Source of the DNA: Vibrio japonicus | GTDB taxonomy: Bacteria > Pseudomonadota > Gammaproteobacteria > Enterobacterales > Vibrionaceae | Assembly: GCF_024582835.1 (NCBI RefSeq) | Contig: NZ_CP102097.1 | Location: 1,364,001-1,428,000, forward strand | Reading direction: 5' to 3' | Length of the DNA: 64,000 nt | Shown here: piece by piece, positions 44,172 through 53,078 of the stretch | How positions within the stretch are numbered: the first letter of the stretch is position 1 | Layout: every line of letters starts with the position of its first letter | Program-made: the position numbers and the translations under genes | Notes under the pieces: model-generated | Seen by the model: the letters and a program-made list of their open reading frames with translations, nothing else | Told to the model about the DNA's origin: nothing | Databases searched by the model: none

Positions 44172-45548
44172 GTGACTACTTCATTTAAAACACTGGGCTT
44201 GCGAGCAGAATTATTAGAAACACTAGACTCGCTAGGCTACACAGAAATGACCGCGATCCAGCAACAAGCGTTGCCTATCGTTTTGGAAGGCAAAGACGTG
44301 ATCGGTCAAGGTAAAACGGGTTCTGGTAAGACAGCGGCATTTTCGCTGGGCTTGTTAAGCAACCTAAATGTACAACGCTTCCGCGTGCAAACACTGGTAC
44401 TGTGTCCAACACGTGAATTGGCAGACCAAGTAGCAACAGAGATCCGCACACTGGCTCGCGGCATTCACAACATTAAAGTGTTAACACTGTGCGGCGGTAT
44501 GCCAATGGGGCCACAAATCGGTTCACTAGAGCACGGTGCGCATATTTTAGTGGGAACACCGGGTCGTATTTTGGATCACATGTCGAAAGGACGTATCAGC
44601 TTAGATGAGCTAAATACCTTAGTTCTTGATGAAGCAGACCGTATGCTAGACATGGGCTTTGAAGACGCGATTGACACCATTATCGAACAAGCACCGACAG
44701 ATCGTCAGACATTGCTGTTCAGTGCAACTTTCCCGCACAACATCGAAACACTCGCTGCGAAAGTGATGAAGCAGCCAGAAATGGTAAAAGTGGAATCTAC
44801 CCACCAACATAGCACTATCGAGCAGCGTTTCTTTAAACTGAACACGACCGAAGAACGCGATGATGCATTGGAAGCGTTGTTACTGACGCACAAACCAGAG
44901 TCATCAGTCGTGTTCTGTAACACTAAGAAAGAAGTGCAGAACGTCACTGATGAGCTAGGCCATCGTGGTTTTAGCGTGGTAGAACTGCATGGTGATATGG
45001 AACAGCGTGAGCGAGAACAAGCGTTAACCATGTTTGCTAACAAGAGTATCTCTATTTTGGTTGCAACAGACGTCGCGGCACGCGGCCTTGATGTTGATAA
45101 CCTAGACGCGGTGTTTAACTTTGAATTGTCACGCGATCCAGAAGTGCACGTGCACCGTATTGGTCGTACTGGTCGCGCGGGTTCGAAAGGTATCGCGTTT
45201 AGTTTCTACAGCGAAAAAGAAGAGTATCGCGTTGCGCGTATCGATGAGTACATGGACATCGCTATTTCGCCTTCAAGCCTACCAGAAAAGCCAGTTGAGC
45301 GACCATTCTACCCAAGTATGCAAACGATCCAGATCCTTGCTGGTAAAAAGCAGAAAGTACGCGCGGGCGACATTTTGGGTGCGTTGACTAAACAAGCGGG
45401 CATTGATGGTAAGAAAATTGGCAAAATCAATATCTTACCTATGGTTTCCTATGTGGCGATAGAGCATGAAGTTGTCAAATCAGCACTGAAGCAACTGCAA
45501 ACTGGCAAAATGAAAGGTCGTAACTTCAAAGCGCGTGTAATGAAGTAA
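44172..45548 (+). CDS. dbpA: ATP-dependent RNA helicase DbpA
   Basis: A 458-residue DEAD-box helicase that remodels 23S rRNA during large-subunit assembly. AKTGSGKTAA-type P-loop (GQGKTGSGKTAAF), PTRELADQ, VLDEADRMLDMG and SAT follow in order, then the second RecA domain with ARGLD and HRIGRTGRAG. The C-terminal RNA-recognition domain (about 70 residues ending KGRNFKARVMK) gives DbpA its rRNA hairpin 92 specificity. A GTG start at 44172 with AAAGG upstream gives the E. coli length. An ATG 15 bases earlier has no ribosome site. Confidence 0.92.
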   Translation: MTTSFKTLGLRAELLETLDSLGYTEMTAIQQQALPIVLEGKDVIGQGKTGSGKTAAFSLGLLSNLNVQRFRVQTLVLCPTRELADQVATEIRTLARGIHNIKVLTLCGGMPMGPQIGSLEHGAHILVGTPGRILDHMSKGRISLDELNTLVLDEADRMLDMGFEDAIDTIIEQAPTDRQTLLFSATFPHNIETLAAKVMKQPEMVKVESTHQHSTIEQRFFKLNTTEERDDALEALLLTHKPESSVVFCNTKKEVQNVTDELGHRGFSVVELHGDMEQREREQALTMFANKSISILVATDVAARGLDVDNLDAVFNFELSRDPEVHVHRIGRTGRAGSKGIAFSFYSEKEEYRVARIDEYMDIAISPSSLPEKPVERPFYPSMQTIQILAGKKQKVRAGDILGALTKQAGIDGKKIGKINILPMVSYVAIEHEVVKSALKQLQTGKMKGRNFKARVMK

Positions 45549-45577
45549 ACTGCCAATACAGCGATTGTAGATAAACA

Positions 45578-45610
45578 AAGGCCAACGAATTCATCGTTGG
45601 CCTTTTTCTT
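45578..45610 (+). terminator. Terminator of dbpA (possibly bidirectional)
   Basis: AAAGGCCAACGA/TCGTTGGCCTTT, 12-bp stem with a 5-base loop and TTTTTC after. It lies between dbpA and the convergent msrAB gene. Confidence 0.88.
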
Positions 45611-45628
45611 GCCCGACATTTGGATGGA

Positions 45629-46759
45629 TTAACGGTCAAACAAATAGAGATAATCGGAGTAACCTTCATTACTCATATTTTCTTTGGCAACGAATCGCAT
45701 CGCTGCGGAATTCATACAATAGCGCAGACCTGTAGGTTTAGGGCCATCTTTAAATACATGGCCTAGGTGTGAGTCGGCAAACTTACTGCGTACTTCGGTG
45801 CGTGGGTAAATCAACTTAAAGTCAGTGTGTGTGACGATATACGCGTCGTTGATTGGTTTGGTAAAACTTGGCCACCCTGTACCTGATTTATATTTGTCTG
45901 TTGATGAAAACAACGGCTCACCAGAAACAATATCGACATAAATCCCTTCGCGTTTGTTATCCCAGTACTCGTTTTTAAATGCCTGTTCTGTGCCATCTTT
46001 TTGGGTAACGTAGTACTGCATTTCTGTCAGCTTAGCTTTTATTTCAGCGTCGCTTGGTTTTGAGTAAACTTTACTATTTGATACCAATGTATTTTTATCA
46101 ATTAACTGGCGCAGCGTAACAGGGTGGTCATTACGATCGTCACCAAATATTTCATCTAAATATTGGTCGCGCCCCGATGCGTAACGATAGTAGTTGTAGC
46201 GGATTTTATTACGCTTGTAGTAATCCTGATGATAATCCTCAGCAGGCCAGAACTTGTCGAATTTAATCAGCTCTGTTTTTAAAGGCGCGCGAAAAACGCC
46301 GAGTGCTTCGATCTCTCCCATGAATCGATCAGCAACCTGTTTTTGCTCAGCATTGTGATAGAAGATAGCCGGGCGATATTGAGAGCCTCGATCGACAAAA
46401 GAGCCTTTATCATCGGTTGGGTCGATATGGCGAAAGAATTGGTCAAGAATCTGCTCATAGCTGACTTTCTTAGGATCATATTGAACTTCGATAACTTCAA
46501 TGTGACCGGATTTACCAGACGAGACTTGTTTATACGTTGGTTTTTCTAAATCACCACCCGCATAACCGGAAATGACATCCACCACGCCCGGAAGTTTTTC
46601 TAAATCGGATTCGGTACACCAGAAACAACCGCCAGCAAGTGTGGCGACTTCCAGCTTTCCTGCCGCTTTGCTCTCAGACATATCACTGTCCGCGACACCG
46701 ATAAACGAGGATAGCAAAGCGATCACAGCTACAGCAGGCAAAATAAACGTTAACTTCAT
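45629..46759 (-). CDS. msrAB: Periplasmic methionine sulfoxide reductase MsrA-MsrB fusion
   Basis: A 376-residue bifunctional repair enzyme. An N-terminal hydrophobic segment ([23 protein letters not shown]) is a signal peptide or anchor, so the enzyme acts outside the cytoplasm. MsrA domain: catalytic Cys45 in GCFWCTES. MsrB domain, from about residue 240: [11 protein letters not shown] and the catalytic Cys in [12 protein letters not shown]. It reduces both S and R methionine sulfoxides on exported proteins. Unlike Neisseria PilB it has no N-terminal thioredoxin domain, so it needs another periplasmic thiol donor. MsrB zinc Cys pairs appear absent. Confidence 0.9.
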   Translation of the reverse strand: MKLTFILPAVAVIALLSSFIGVADSDMSESKAAGKLEVATLAGGCFWCTESDLEKLPGVVDVISGYAGGDLEKPTYKQVSSGKSGHIEVIEVQYDPKKVSYEQILDQFFRHIDPTDDKGSFVDRGSQYRPAIFYHNAEQKQVADRFMGEIEALGVFRAPLKTELIKFDKFWPAEDYHQDYYKRNKIRYNYYRYASGRDQYLDEIFGDDRNDHPVTLRQLIDKNTLVSNSKVYSKPSDAEIKAKLTEMQYYVTQKDGTEQAFKNEYWDNKREGIYVDIVSGEPLFSSTDKYKSGTGWPSFTKPINDAYIVTHTDFKLIYPRTEVRSKFADSHLGHVFKDGPKPTGLRYCMNSAAMRFVAKENMSNEGYSDYLYLFDR

Positions 46760-46863
46760 ATCAACCTCATCGATTGGACTTTTGTTATCGCTATATAAGA
46801 ACGAACAAGCGAAAAAAAAATTACATCCACAGATAAGTTTTATTTATTTTTTGGTCAGCAGGA

Positions 46864-46892
46864 TCAAAAAAGCGGCTTCAATAAGCCGCTTT
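46864..46892 (-). terminator. Terminator of the tyrosine permease gene
   Basis: AAAGCGGCTT/AAGCCGCTTT with loop CAAT and TTTTTT on the minus strand. Confidence 0.86.
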
Positions 46893-46911
46893 GTAAGTGG
46901 AATATGGGGAG

Positions 46912-48114
46912 TTAGCCAAGGGCAGGCAGCACACCGACAGTAATTAAGATCTGTGCGCTGATAATAACAACACCGATAACACTACACGTAACAAGACCAG
47001 CGTTGCCACCAAATACTTGGTAATGAGACTCTTGAGCGTGAGCACGTGCTTTCTTTGCCATCATGATCGGAAGGAAGATAGCCAGAACCGCTAACGCAAT
47101 AGCAGCGTAGCCAAGCGCCATAATAAAGCCTTGCGGGTAGAACAGAGCAAAGCCCATTGGCGGTACAAAGGTGACCAAGCCTACAACCAAACGCGAATTG
47201 CCATTTGTGCGCTTTTTGATGGTATCGCCAAGGAACTCAAACAAGCCTAGGCTCACACCCAAGAAAGAGGTCAGAAGTGCTAGGTCTGCAAAGATGCCGA
47301 TCGTTTGACCTAAGTTAGATTCATGCACAGTGATTGAAAGTGTCGAAATAAGCGCGCTCAGACCTTGGTTTTCAAGCAGTGTCGATTGATTAACAACACC
47401 AAGAGTCACAACTTGCCAGAAAATGTAGATGATCAATGGAATAGCAGAACCAACCAAAATCGCTTTACGCAGTGACGGCGTGTGACCATCTAAGTAGTTC
47501 ACAATTGCTGGAATACTGCCGTGAAAACCAAAAGAGGTAAAAATCACAGGGATAGCGGCAATGACTAAGCCTTGTTCTACAGGCATGCTCAGAAGGTAAG
47601 ATTCCGTCACGTTTGGCGCAAGGAACGTTAACACCAATGCCATCGCAACAATTTTTACCAAAAACAGCACGCGGTTGACTTTGTCTACAGTGGCCGTGCC
47701 AATGGTTACCACAGAGGCAACAATGAAAGTAAACAGCAGAGTTGCCGTCGTTGAAGAAACCTCAATGCCAGAAAAACTGGTGATACGGTCAGCAAACTGC
47801 GCGCCACCACCTGCGATGTAGGCTGCACAAAGAGCGTAGAATAAAAACATCATAGCAAAGCTTGCTACCCACTTTCCTTTCGTACCAAGAAATTGCTTTG
47901 CGAGTGTGTGCAACGTGGCATCTTGTTCAGCATGCTGGTGGACTTCGATCATAAGCAAGGCGGTGTAAGCCATAAATGCCCATAAAGCGATCATAATGAC
48001 CAATGAAGTAGAGAAGCCGATTCCGGCAGATGCGAGGGGCAGAGCGAGCATGCCAGCACCAATGGTTGTGCCAGCGATGATCAAAGTACTTCCTAAAACC
48101 TTTGATTTTGTCAT
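46912..48114 (-). CDS. tyrP: Aromatic amino acid permease, TyrP type
   Basis: A 400-residue HAAAP-family proton symporter with about 11 membrane helices. The N-terminal IIAGTTIGAGMLALPLASAGIG is the family signature, with LMIEVHQH and GFHGSIPAIVNYLDGHT in the middle. It matches E. coli TyrP (403) in length, and Mtr and TnaB in style, so tyrosine is the best guess but tryptophan is possible. A TyrR-like box (48261) lies about 150 bases upstream, supporting aromatic amino acid control. Confidence 0.85.
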   Translation of the reverse strand: MTKSKVLGSTLIIAGTTIGAGMLALPLASAGIGFSTSLVIMIALWAFMAYTALLMIEVHQHAEQDATLHTLAKQFLGTKGKWVASFAMMFLFYALCAAYIAGGGAQFADRITSFSGIEVSSTTATLLFTFIVASVVTIGTATVDKVNRVLFLVKIVAMALVLTFLAPNVTESYLLSMPVEQGLVIAAIPVIFTSFGFHGSIPAIVNYLDGHTPSLRKAILVGSAIPLIIYIFWQVVTLGVVNQSTLLENQGLSALISTLSITVHESNLGQTIGIFADLALLTSFLGVSLGLFEFLGDTIKKRTNGNSRLVVGLVTFVPPMGFALFYPQGFIMALGYAAIALAVLAIFLPIMMAKKARAHAQESHYQVFGGNAGLVTCSVIGVVIISAQILITVGVLPALG

Positions 48115-48260
48115 GTATAAAATTCTTTACGTTTATAGTTTTTATCTAGTGTATCTGACCGAAATTCACACAATTAATGGTTCAGATAACCGCCAATGAG
48201 CCTATTGTGTAAAATAAATCTGTCATATTCAAGCGAAATGTACATATAAATTACCGATGG

Positions 48261-48278
48261 TGTAATCTAATGTTTACA
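48261..48278. promoter_or_regulatory. TyrR-like box upstream of tyrP
   Basis: TGTAAT-CTAATG-TTTACA matches the TyrR consensus TGTAAA-N6-TTTACA except for one base. A weaker box, TGTAAA-N6-CTGTCA, lies at 48208-48225. The whole 331-base gap otherwise holds no gene. The strong box is about 150 bases from the tyrP ATG. Confidence 0.5.
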
Positions 48279-48445
48279 CTCTGGGTTTGGCTATAAAAGA
48301 AAACGTTTGCATGAGATAAAGCTCAAACCAGCAGGATTTTTCACTTTGCTCTTTCAAAAAACTGTCATATAAGTGATTTAAAAAGGGAAAATAGCCCGCG
48401 ATATTTACGTGGACTAAAGTTAAACACCATAAAAGGAGGTCCAGG

Positions 48446-48568
48446 ATGAGTGACCATATAAAAAATGAAGAGAGCCTAGAGCTACTAGATGCAATGGAGA
48501 TTGGCTTCGATTTGTCTGACTACGAGCAGTCAATCGAAGAGCTTGCAGAAGAGATCTTCAATAACTAA
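48446..48568 (+). CDS. 40-residue acidic small protein
   Basis: A short gene that standard length cut-offs would miss. AAGGAGGT, close to a perfect Shine-Dalgarno, lies 6 bases before the ATG, and a strong terminator follows 28 bases after the stop. The protein begins MSDHIKNEESLELLDAMEI and ends ELAEEIFNN. It has no Cys, no membrane segment and no signal, and is strongly acidic (about 12 Asp/Glu) with helix-like composition. It is likely a real, well-translated cytoplasmic small protein with its own transcript. I do not recognise a family. Function unknown. Confidence 0.7.
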   Translation: MSDHIKNEESLELLDAMEIGFDLSDYEQSIEELAEEIFNN

Positions 48569-48596
48569 CAACTCGCCTTTGGGTTAAACCAGAAAG

Positions 48597-48630
48597 AGCC
48601 AGTGCAATTGCACTGGCTTTGTGCTTTTAT
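48597..48630 (+). terminator. Terminator of the small-protein gene
   Basis: AGCCAGTGCAA/TTGCACTGGCT, an 11-bp perfect inverted repeat, followed by TTGTGCTTTT. Together with the strong Shine-Dalgarno upstream it frames a monocistronic small gene. Confidence 0.82.
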
Positions 48631-48663
48631 GAAAAGAGAGAAATCAACAACACAATTGATTGA

Positions 48664-49239
48664 ATGAACTTTCTTGCACACCTACATATTGCGGATCACT
48701 GTGACTCTAGCGCTCTGGGAAATCTACTGGGAGACTTTGTTAAGGGCAATCCAGATACTCAATTTCCTGAGGAGATAGCGCAGGGAATCAGACTGCACCG
48801 ATTCATTGATTCCTATACCGATAGTCATGAGTTGGTTCGTGAGGCTCGTCGACTGTTTATAGGCAATCAGCGGCGCTTTTCGGGGATTGCTCTTGATATG
48901 TTCTGGGATCACTGCTTAGCGGCAAATTGGAGCGATTACCACGATAAAAGACTTAAAACATTCTGTGACCAACAACGTTTGGAGGTGACTCGCTCTCGCT
49001 CTCAACAACTGCCTGAACGTTTCGTGTTTGTCTCCAATGCGATGTGGGAGGGAAGGTGGATGGAGTCTTATCAATCTATCGATAATATCGAGTATGCGTT
49101 ACGCAGAATGTCGCGCCGCACGCCAAGAATGGGTGAACTGGCCAACTGTTTTAGTACATTAGACTGCCACTACGATGAATTGCTCAAAGTATTTAAGCTC
49201 TTGTACCCAGATGTACTAAACGCTGCGCAACGATTCTGA
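48664..49239 (+). CDS. acpH: Acyl carrier protein phosphodiesterase
   Basis: A 191-residue AcpH (former DUF479). It has MNFLAHLHIADH at the start, LLGDFVKGN, then GIRLHRFIDSYTDSH and FSGIALDMFWDHCLA. These His/Asp residues form the metal site of the HD-type phosphodiesterase. It removes the 4'-phosphopantetheine group from holo-ACP. The ATG follows the terminator of the small gene directly. The rhlE gene starts 36 bases after its stop, so the two may share a transcript. Confidence 0.9.
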   Translation: MNFLAHLHIADHCDSSALGNLLGDFVKGNPDTQFPEEIAQGIRLHRFIDSYTDSHELVREARRLFIGNQRRFSGIALDMFWDHCLAANWSDYHDKRLKTFCDQQRLEVTRSRSQQLPERFVFVSNAMWEGRWMESYQSIDNIEYALRRMSRRTPRMGELANCFSTLDCHYDELLKVFKLLYPDVLNAAQRF

Positions 49240-49275
49240 TAGAATCAGCCGTCCTGTTTTATTCGGAATTTATCG

Positions 49276-50532
49276 ATGTCTACATTTCAGCAACTGGGTC
49301 TTTGCCCATCACTACTAGATACGCTTGAAAAGCTGGGTTTTAATCAACCAACCCCTGTACAGCAATACGCGATACCTCATGTTTTAGAAGGTAAAGACGT
49401 ATTGGCTGGTGCGCAAACGGGTACGGGTAAAACAGCGGCGTTCGGTCTGCCGTTAATCCAGACTTTGTTAGAGTCCGATGTAAAACGTGATCCACAAAGT
49501 AATGATGTGCTTGCACTCATATTGGTGCCTACACGCGAGTTAGCGCAGCAGGTCTTTGATAACTTGATTGAGTACGCGTCAGGTACAGATCTAAACATTG
49601 TTACCGCTTATGGTGGTACAAGCATGAATGTTCAGACAAGAAACCTGGCGAATGGTTGCGATATGTTAATTGCCACGCCAGGCCGACTTTTGGACCACCT
49701 TTTCTGTAAGAACATTAATTTGCGTAAAACAGGCTATCTTGTTTTTGACGAAGCGGATCGAATGCTAGACATGGGCTTCATGCCGGATATCCAGCGCATC
49801 TTGAAAAAAATCTCGCCTGAGCGTCAAACACTGTTCTTCTCGGCAACGTTTGATAAGCGCATTAAAAACATTGCCTACAAACTCCTCAATGAGCCTGTTG
49901 AGTTGCAAGTGACACCAACGAACAGTACCGCAGAAACTGTTAAACAGCTTGTTTATCCGGTGGATAAAAAACGCAAAGCTGAGTTGTTGGCGTACTTGAT
50001 TGGCTCGCGTAACTGGCAACAGGTATTGGTATTCACCAAAACCAAACAAGGCAGTGATGCACTGGCGAAAGAACTCAAACTAGACGGCATCAAAGCAGCT
50101 TCGATAAATGGAGATAAGAGCCAAGGTGCACGCCAGAAAGCGTTGGATGATTTTAAAGATGGAAAAGTGAGAGCACTCATTGCGACAGATGTTGCGGCTC
50201 GAGGCTTAGACATCAACCAACTTGAGCAAGTCGTTAACTTTGATATGCCATACAAAGCAGAAGACTATGTGCACCGTATTGGGCGTACTGGTCGAGCAGG
50301 TAAAGAAGGCTTTGCCGCGTCATTAATGAGTCGTGATGAAGAATATTTGCTTGAAGCGATAGAGAGACTGTTAGATACACGTTTGCCTCAAGAATGGCTA
50401 CAAGGCTTTGAACCCAGTCTGATTGAAGACATTGAACCAGAATGCGCATCGAGCAGAAAAAGTCGTTCATCTGACAAACGTAAGATGAAGGCTAAGCTAA
50501 AAATTCATGCAAATCGTGGTAAAAAGCGCTAA
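49276..50532 (+). CDS. rhlE: DEAD-box RNA helicase, RhlE type
   Basis: A 418-residue helicase. Q-motif FNQPTPVQQYAIPHVLEGKDVLAGA, P-loop AQTGTGKTAAFGLP, PTRELAQQ, VFDEADRMLDMGF and SAT precede the C-terminal domain with ARGLDI and HRIGRTGRAGKEG. The basic tail (KMKAKLKIHANRGKKR) suits non-specific RNA binding. It probably acts in ribosome assembly and mRNA decay, especially in the cold. RhlE is the best name, but other Vibrio paralogues exist, so the exact orthologue is not certain. Confidence 0.85.
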   Translation: MSTFQQLGLCPSLLDTLEKLGFNQPTPVQQYAIPHVLEGKDVLAGAQTGTGKTAAFGLPLIQTLLESDVKRDPQSNDVLALILVPTRELAQQVFDNLIEYASGTDLNIVTAYGGTSMNVQTRNLANGCDMLIATPGRLLDHLFCKNINLRKTGYLVFDEADRMLDMGFMPDIQRILKKISPERQTLFFSATFDKRIKNIAYKLLNEPVELQVTPTNSTAETVKQLVYPVDKKRKAELLAYLIGSRNWQQVLVFTKTKQGSDALAKELKLDGIKAASINGDKSQGARQKALDDFKDGKVRALIATDVAARGLDINQLEQVVNFDMPYKAEDYVHRIGRTGRAGKEGFAASLMSRDEEYLLEAIERLLDTRLPQEWLQGFEPSLIEDIEPECASSRKSRSSDKRKMKAKLKIHANRGKKR

Positions 50533-50566
50533 TTGAGTCAAATGCTGGGAGAGATTGATAAATAGT

Positions 50567-51094
50567 ATGGATACACAAGAATTAACCCTAGAGCTGTTAA
50601 GCATCGAAGATGCAGAGCAACTATTGGCGTTTGAGAAACATAACAAGGAATGGTTTGATCAGTTTATCCCGCCACGAGAAGCTGACTTTTACTGCATAGA
50701 GGGCGTAACCGAACATATTCAAGAGTTTTTGCTTGATTATAAGTGCCGTCAACTTTTGCCTCTGCTGATTAAGAATCGCGAGCAGCAAATCATGGGTAGG
50801 ATTAACTTTACCAGTATTGATAGTAAGAAGGGCACAGCACACGTTGGCTACAGGGTAGGAAAAGCGTTCACTTCAAAGGGAGTGGCTAAGCGCGCGCTTG
50901 CACTGGCTAAGGCAAGGCTAAAGGATCAGGGAATTAAACGATTGTTTGCCTATGCAGAGAAGTCAAATGTCGCTTCACAGAGAGTTTTAACATCCAACGG
51001 ATTTAGTCATATTCGAGTGGTCAAAGACTTTGCTGAATTGCACGGAAATTCAATCAGTTGTATTGAATTTAGCTGCAATCTTAAAGAACAATAA
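50567..51094 (+). CDS. GNAT N-acetyltransferase, RimJ/RimL type
   Basis: A 175-residue acetyltransferase. The GNAT signature is visible as HVGYRVGKAFTSKGVAKRAL with the acetyl-CoA loop, then VASQRVLTSNGFSHIRVV at the end. Similar to the ribosomal-protein N-terminal acetyltransferase group (RimJ/RimL/YdaF), but the substrate is unknown. The ATG at 50567 was chosen over the TTG at 50555; GGGAGA upstream has a long spacing of about 13, so the start is uncertain by four codons. Confidence 0.8.
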   Translation: MDTQELTLELLSIEDAEQLLAFEKHNKEWFDQFIPPREADFYCIEGVTEHIQEFLLDYKCRQLLPLLIKNREQQIMGRINFTSIDSKKGTAHVGYRVGKAFTSKGVAKRALALAKARLKDQGIKRLFAYAEKSNVASQRVLTSNGFSHIRVVKDFAELHGNSISCIEFSCNLKEQ

Positions 51095-51096
51095 AG

Positions 51097-51126
51097 ACAA
51101 GAAGGAGCACAATTGCTCCTTCTTGT
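51097..51126. terminator. Bidirectional terminator, GNAT / desaturase
   Basis: ACAAGAAGGAGCA/TGCTCCTTCTTGT, 13-bp perfect stem with loop CAAT and T-rich flank (TATTT). Separates the convergent genes. Confidence 0.85.
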
Positions 51127-51145
51127 TATTTAGATATAGGATATT

Positions 51146-52273
51146 TTATACGTACTGGGCGACGAGCGAGTTCCAGCTTCGGCGCTGGTTTTCCAACTCT
51201 TGCTTGAGTTGCTGGTAACGAATTAACAGAACAGAGTGCTCGTACTTCTTAGCTAAGTCACTTTTCTTCGCTTCGACAAGCTGCTTTTTCAGCTCGTAGT
51301 AGTCCGATAGTTTACTGACGAATGATTCAAACTCCGCATTTAACGCCTCGTTCAGCTGTGATGCATTAGGCAGCATTTTGATGTTTTTCGTTGCAGTAGT
51401 TAGAACTTTCTTCGCCTTCGCTTTTTCAATTTTAACCTTCGGAGTCACGCGTAGTTTGTGCGCAAGCCCAAGCCAAGCACAGCTTTTGATCAGCCATTTT
51501 GTTGGATCATATTGCCACCAGTAGATACCGTTTCGGTAATCATTTTCGAAGATATGATGGTAGTTATGATAACCCTCTCCAAACGTAAACACTGCCAAAA
51601 CCGCATTGTCTCTTGCCGTATTTTTATCAGTGTAAGGCTGTGAACCCCATATATGAGCAAGGGAATTGATGAAAAATGTTGAATGGTGGCTAAGAACCAG
51701 CCTGACTATCCCGACCATCAACAACATACCGATGATATCTTGGTAAATGACCCCTAACAGCAAAGGAATACCTATGTTAGTTGCCAATACCAGAGCGAGA
51801 TAGTGCTTGTGTTGCCACATCACAATCTTGTCTTTTTGTAAATCGCGGCAGTTAGAGTAATCCGCATACGATTCTTGATTGTATTGTCTTAGCATCCAAC
51901 CGATGTGAGAGTACCAAAAGCCGCGTTTTGCCGAGTAGGGATCTTTGTCGTTGTTATCGACGTGCTTGTGGTGAACACGGTGATCAGAACTCCAATGAAT
52001 GGCACTATTTTGAAGTGCAAACGCCCCGCCAATAGCGAATAACACACGTAACGACCAATGTGCCTCGTAAGTTTTGTGTGACCACAATCTGTGATAGCCA
52101 GCAGTAATGGAAAGGTTACAAAATGAATAGGTGATACCAAGCCAGATCCAATGCTCTGCAGAGTAGCCAAATTCATAGCCGTACCAAGGCGCAACAATTA
52201 CGGCCAGCATAAAGCTGACTAAAAACAACAGAACGTTCACCCATATCAGTGGCGGTTTTTTCCCCGAAGACAT
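51146..52273 (-). CDS. Membrane fatty acid desaturase, acyl-CoA delta-9 type
   Basis: A 375-residue diiron desaturase with about four membrane helices. The three His boxes are HRLWSH, HRVHHKH and, near residue 235, HNYHH. This is the stearoyl-CoA desaturase type rather than the Des/DesA lipid-head type. It introduces a cis double bond for membrane fluidity. The C-terminal ~95 residues (from about 280) are unusual: a helical, Lys/Glu-rich, coiled-coil-like extension ending NQRRSWNSLVAQYV. The ATG is at a weak ribosome site. Confidence 0.88.
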   Translation of the reverse strand: MSSGKKPPLIWVNVLLFLVSFMLAVIVAPWYGYEFGYSAEHWIWLGITYSFCNLSITAGYHRLWSHKTYEAHWSLRVLFAIGGAFALQNSAIHWSSDHRVHHKHVDNNDKDPYSAKRGFWYSHIGWMLRQYNQESYADYSNCRDLQKDKIVMWQHKHYLALVLATNIGIPLLLGVIYQDIIGMLLMVGIVRLVLSHHSTFFINSLAHIWGSQPYTDKNTARDNAVLAVFTFGEGYHNYHHIFENDYRNGIYWWQYDPTKWLIKSCAWLGLAHKLRVTPKVKIEKAKAKKVLTTATKNIKMLPNASQLNEALNAEFESFVSKLSDYYELKKQLVEAKKSDLAKKYEHSVLLIRYQQLKQELENQRRSWNSLVAQYV

Positions 52274-52437
52274 TTCATATTTCCATTTGAGCTAACACTT
52301 GTACGCTAGAATATCAGCGAACACGTGTAAGTCAAATTAAATATCAAAGACTGTGATTAGAATGTTTGGCTTTTCGATAGTTAATGAATAGTATGAAAGA
52401 GCAAAGCATCCTTACAGGAAGTAACAAGGAACTAATA

Positions 52438-52998
52438 ATGGAACTAAAAGTAGCGGAATATAGTGATTATCAAAGGATCGCTCAGCTGCATGTGAAAAGC
52501 TGGGAAAAACACTATCAGGGGATTCTTGGTAAAGACTATCTAGAGAATGAAGCACTGGATGATCGACAAGTCATATGGCAAACCCGGTTGACGAATCCTC
52601 CTTACAATCAGCACGTCTTAATGCTGGAAGACAATGGCGTGCTTTGCGGCTTTGTCTGTGCGTTTGGCAACCATGACTTTGAGCGCGGCACAATCATAGA
52701 TGCCTTGCATGTTGACGATGCTTGTCGCGGACGTGGGCTAGGGGCGCGCTTACTGGAAGAAATTGCAAAGTGGATCGAGCAGTATTTTCCTGATACGGGC
52801 GTCTACCTTGAAGTTCTAAAAGAGAACGTTCAAGCGATCGAATTTTACGAACACATAGACGGCGAAAACGAAGTCGAGCGACTATGGAATGCGCCTTGTG
52901 GTAATCAATTGCCTGAACTTGTGTTTACATGGCGCTCAGCAACTGACCTACGTAAAGCACTTGAATCACATCGAAAGTGTTCTGTGGAAACAGACTGA
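52438..52998 (+). CDS. GNAT N-acetyltransferase
   Basis: A 186-residue acetyltransferase. DALHVDDACRGRGLGARLLEEIAKWI is the acetyl-CoA binding loop (RGRGLGA), followed by VYLEVLKENVQAIEFYEH. Target unknown. The frame extends 18 codons further upstream, but the ATG at 52438 has AAGGA 7 bases before it and starts exactly at the GNAT fold (ELKVAEYSDY), so I chose it. Confidence 0.85.
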   Translation: MELKVAEYSDYQRIAQLHVKSWEKHYQGILGKDYLENEALDDRQVIWQTRLTNPPYNQHVLMLEDNGVLCGFVCAFGNHDFERGTIIDALHVDDACRGRGLGARLLEEIAKWIEQYFPDTGVYLEVLKENVQAIEFYEHIDGENEVERLWNAPCGNQLPELVFTWRSATDLRKALESHRKCSVETD

Positions 52999-53025
52999 CA
53001 AATCGGTATAGCAGTGATCACAAAA

Positions 53026-53052
53026 AAGCCAGCGTTTGTTATGCGCTGGCTT
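53026..53052. terminator. Bidirectional terminator, GNAT / chemoreceptor
   Basis: AAGCCAGCG/CGCTGGCTT stem with a 9-base loop, T-rich on both sides, between convergent genes. Confidence 0.84.
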
Positions 53053-53078
53053 CTTATTCATGTGGGGATTAGTTGAAT

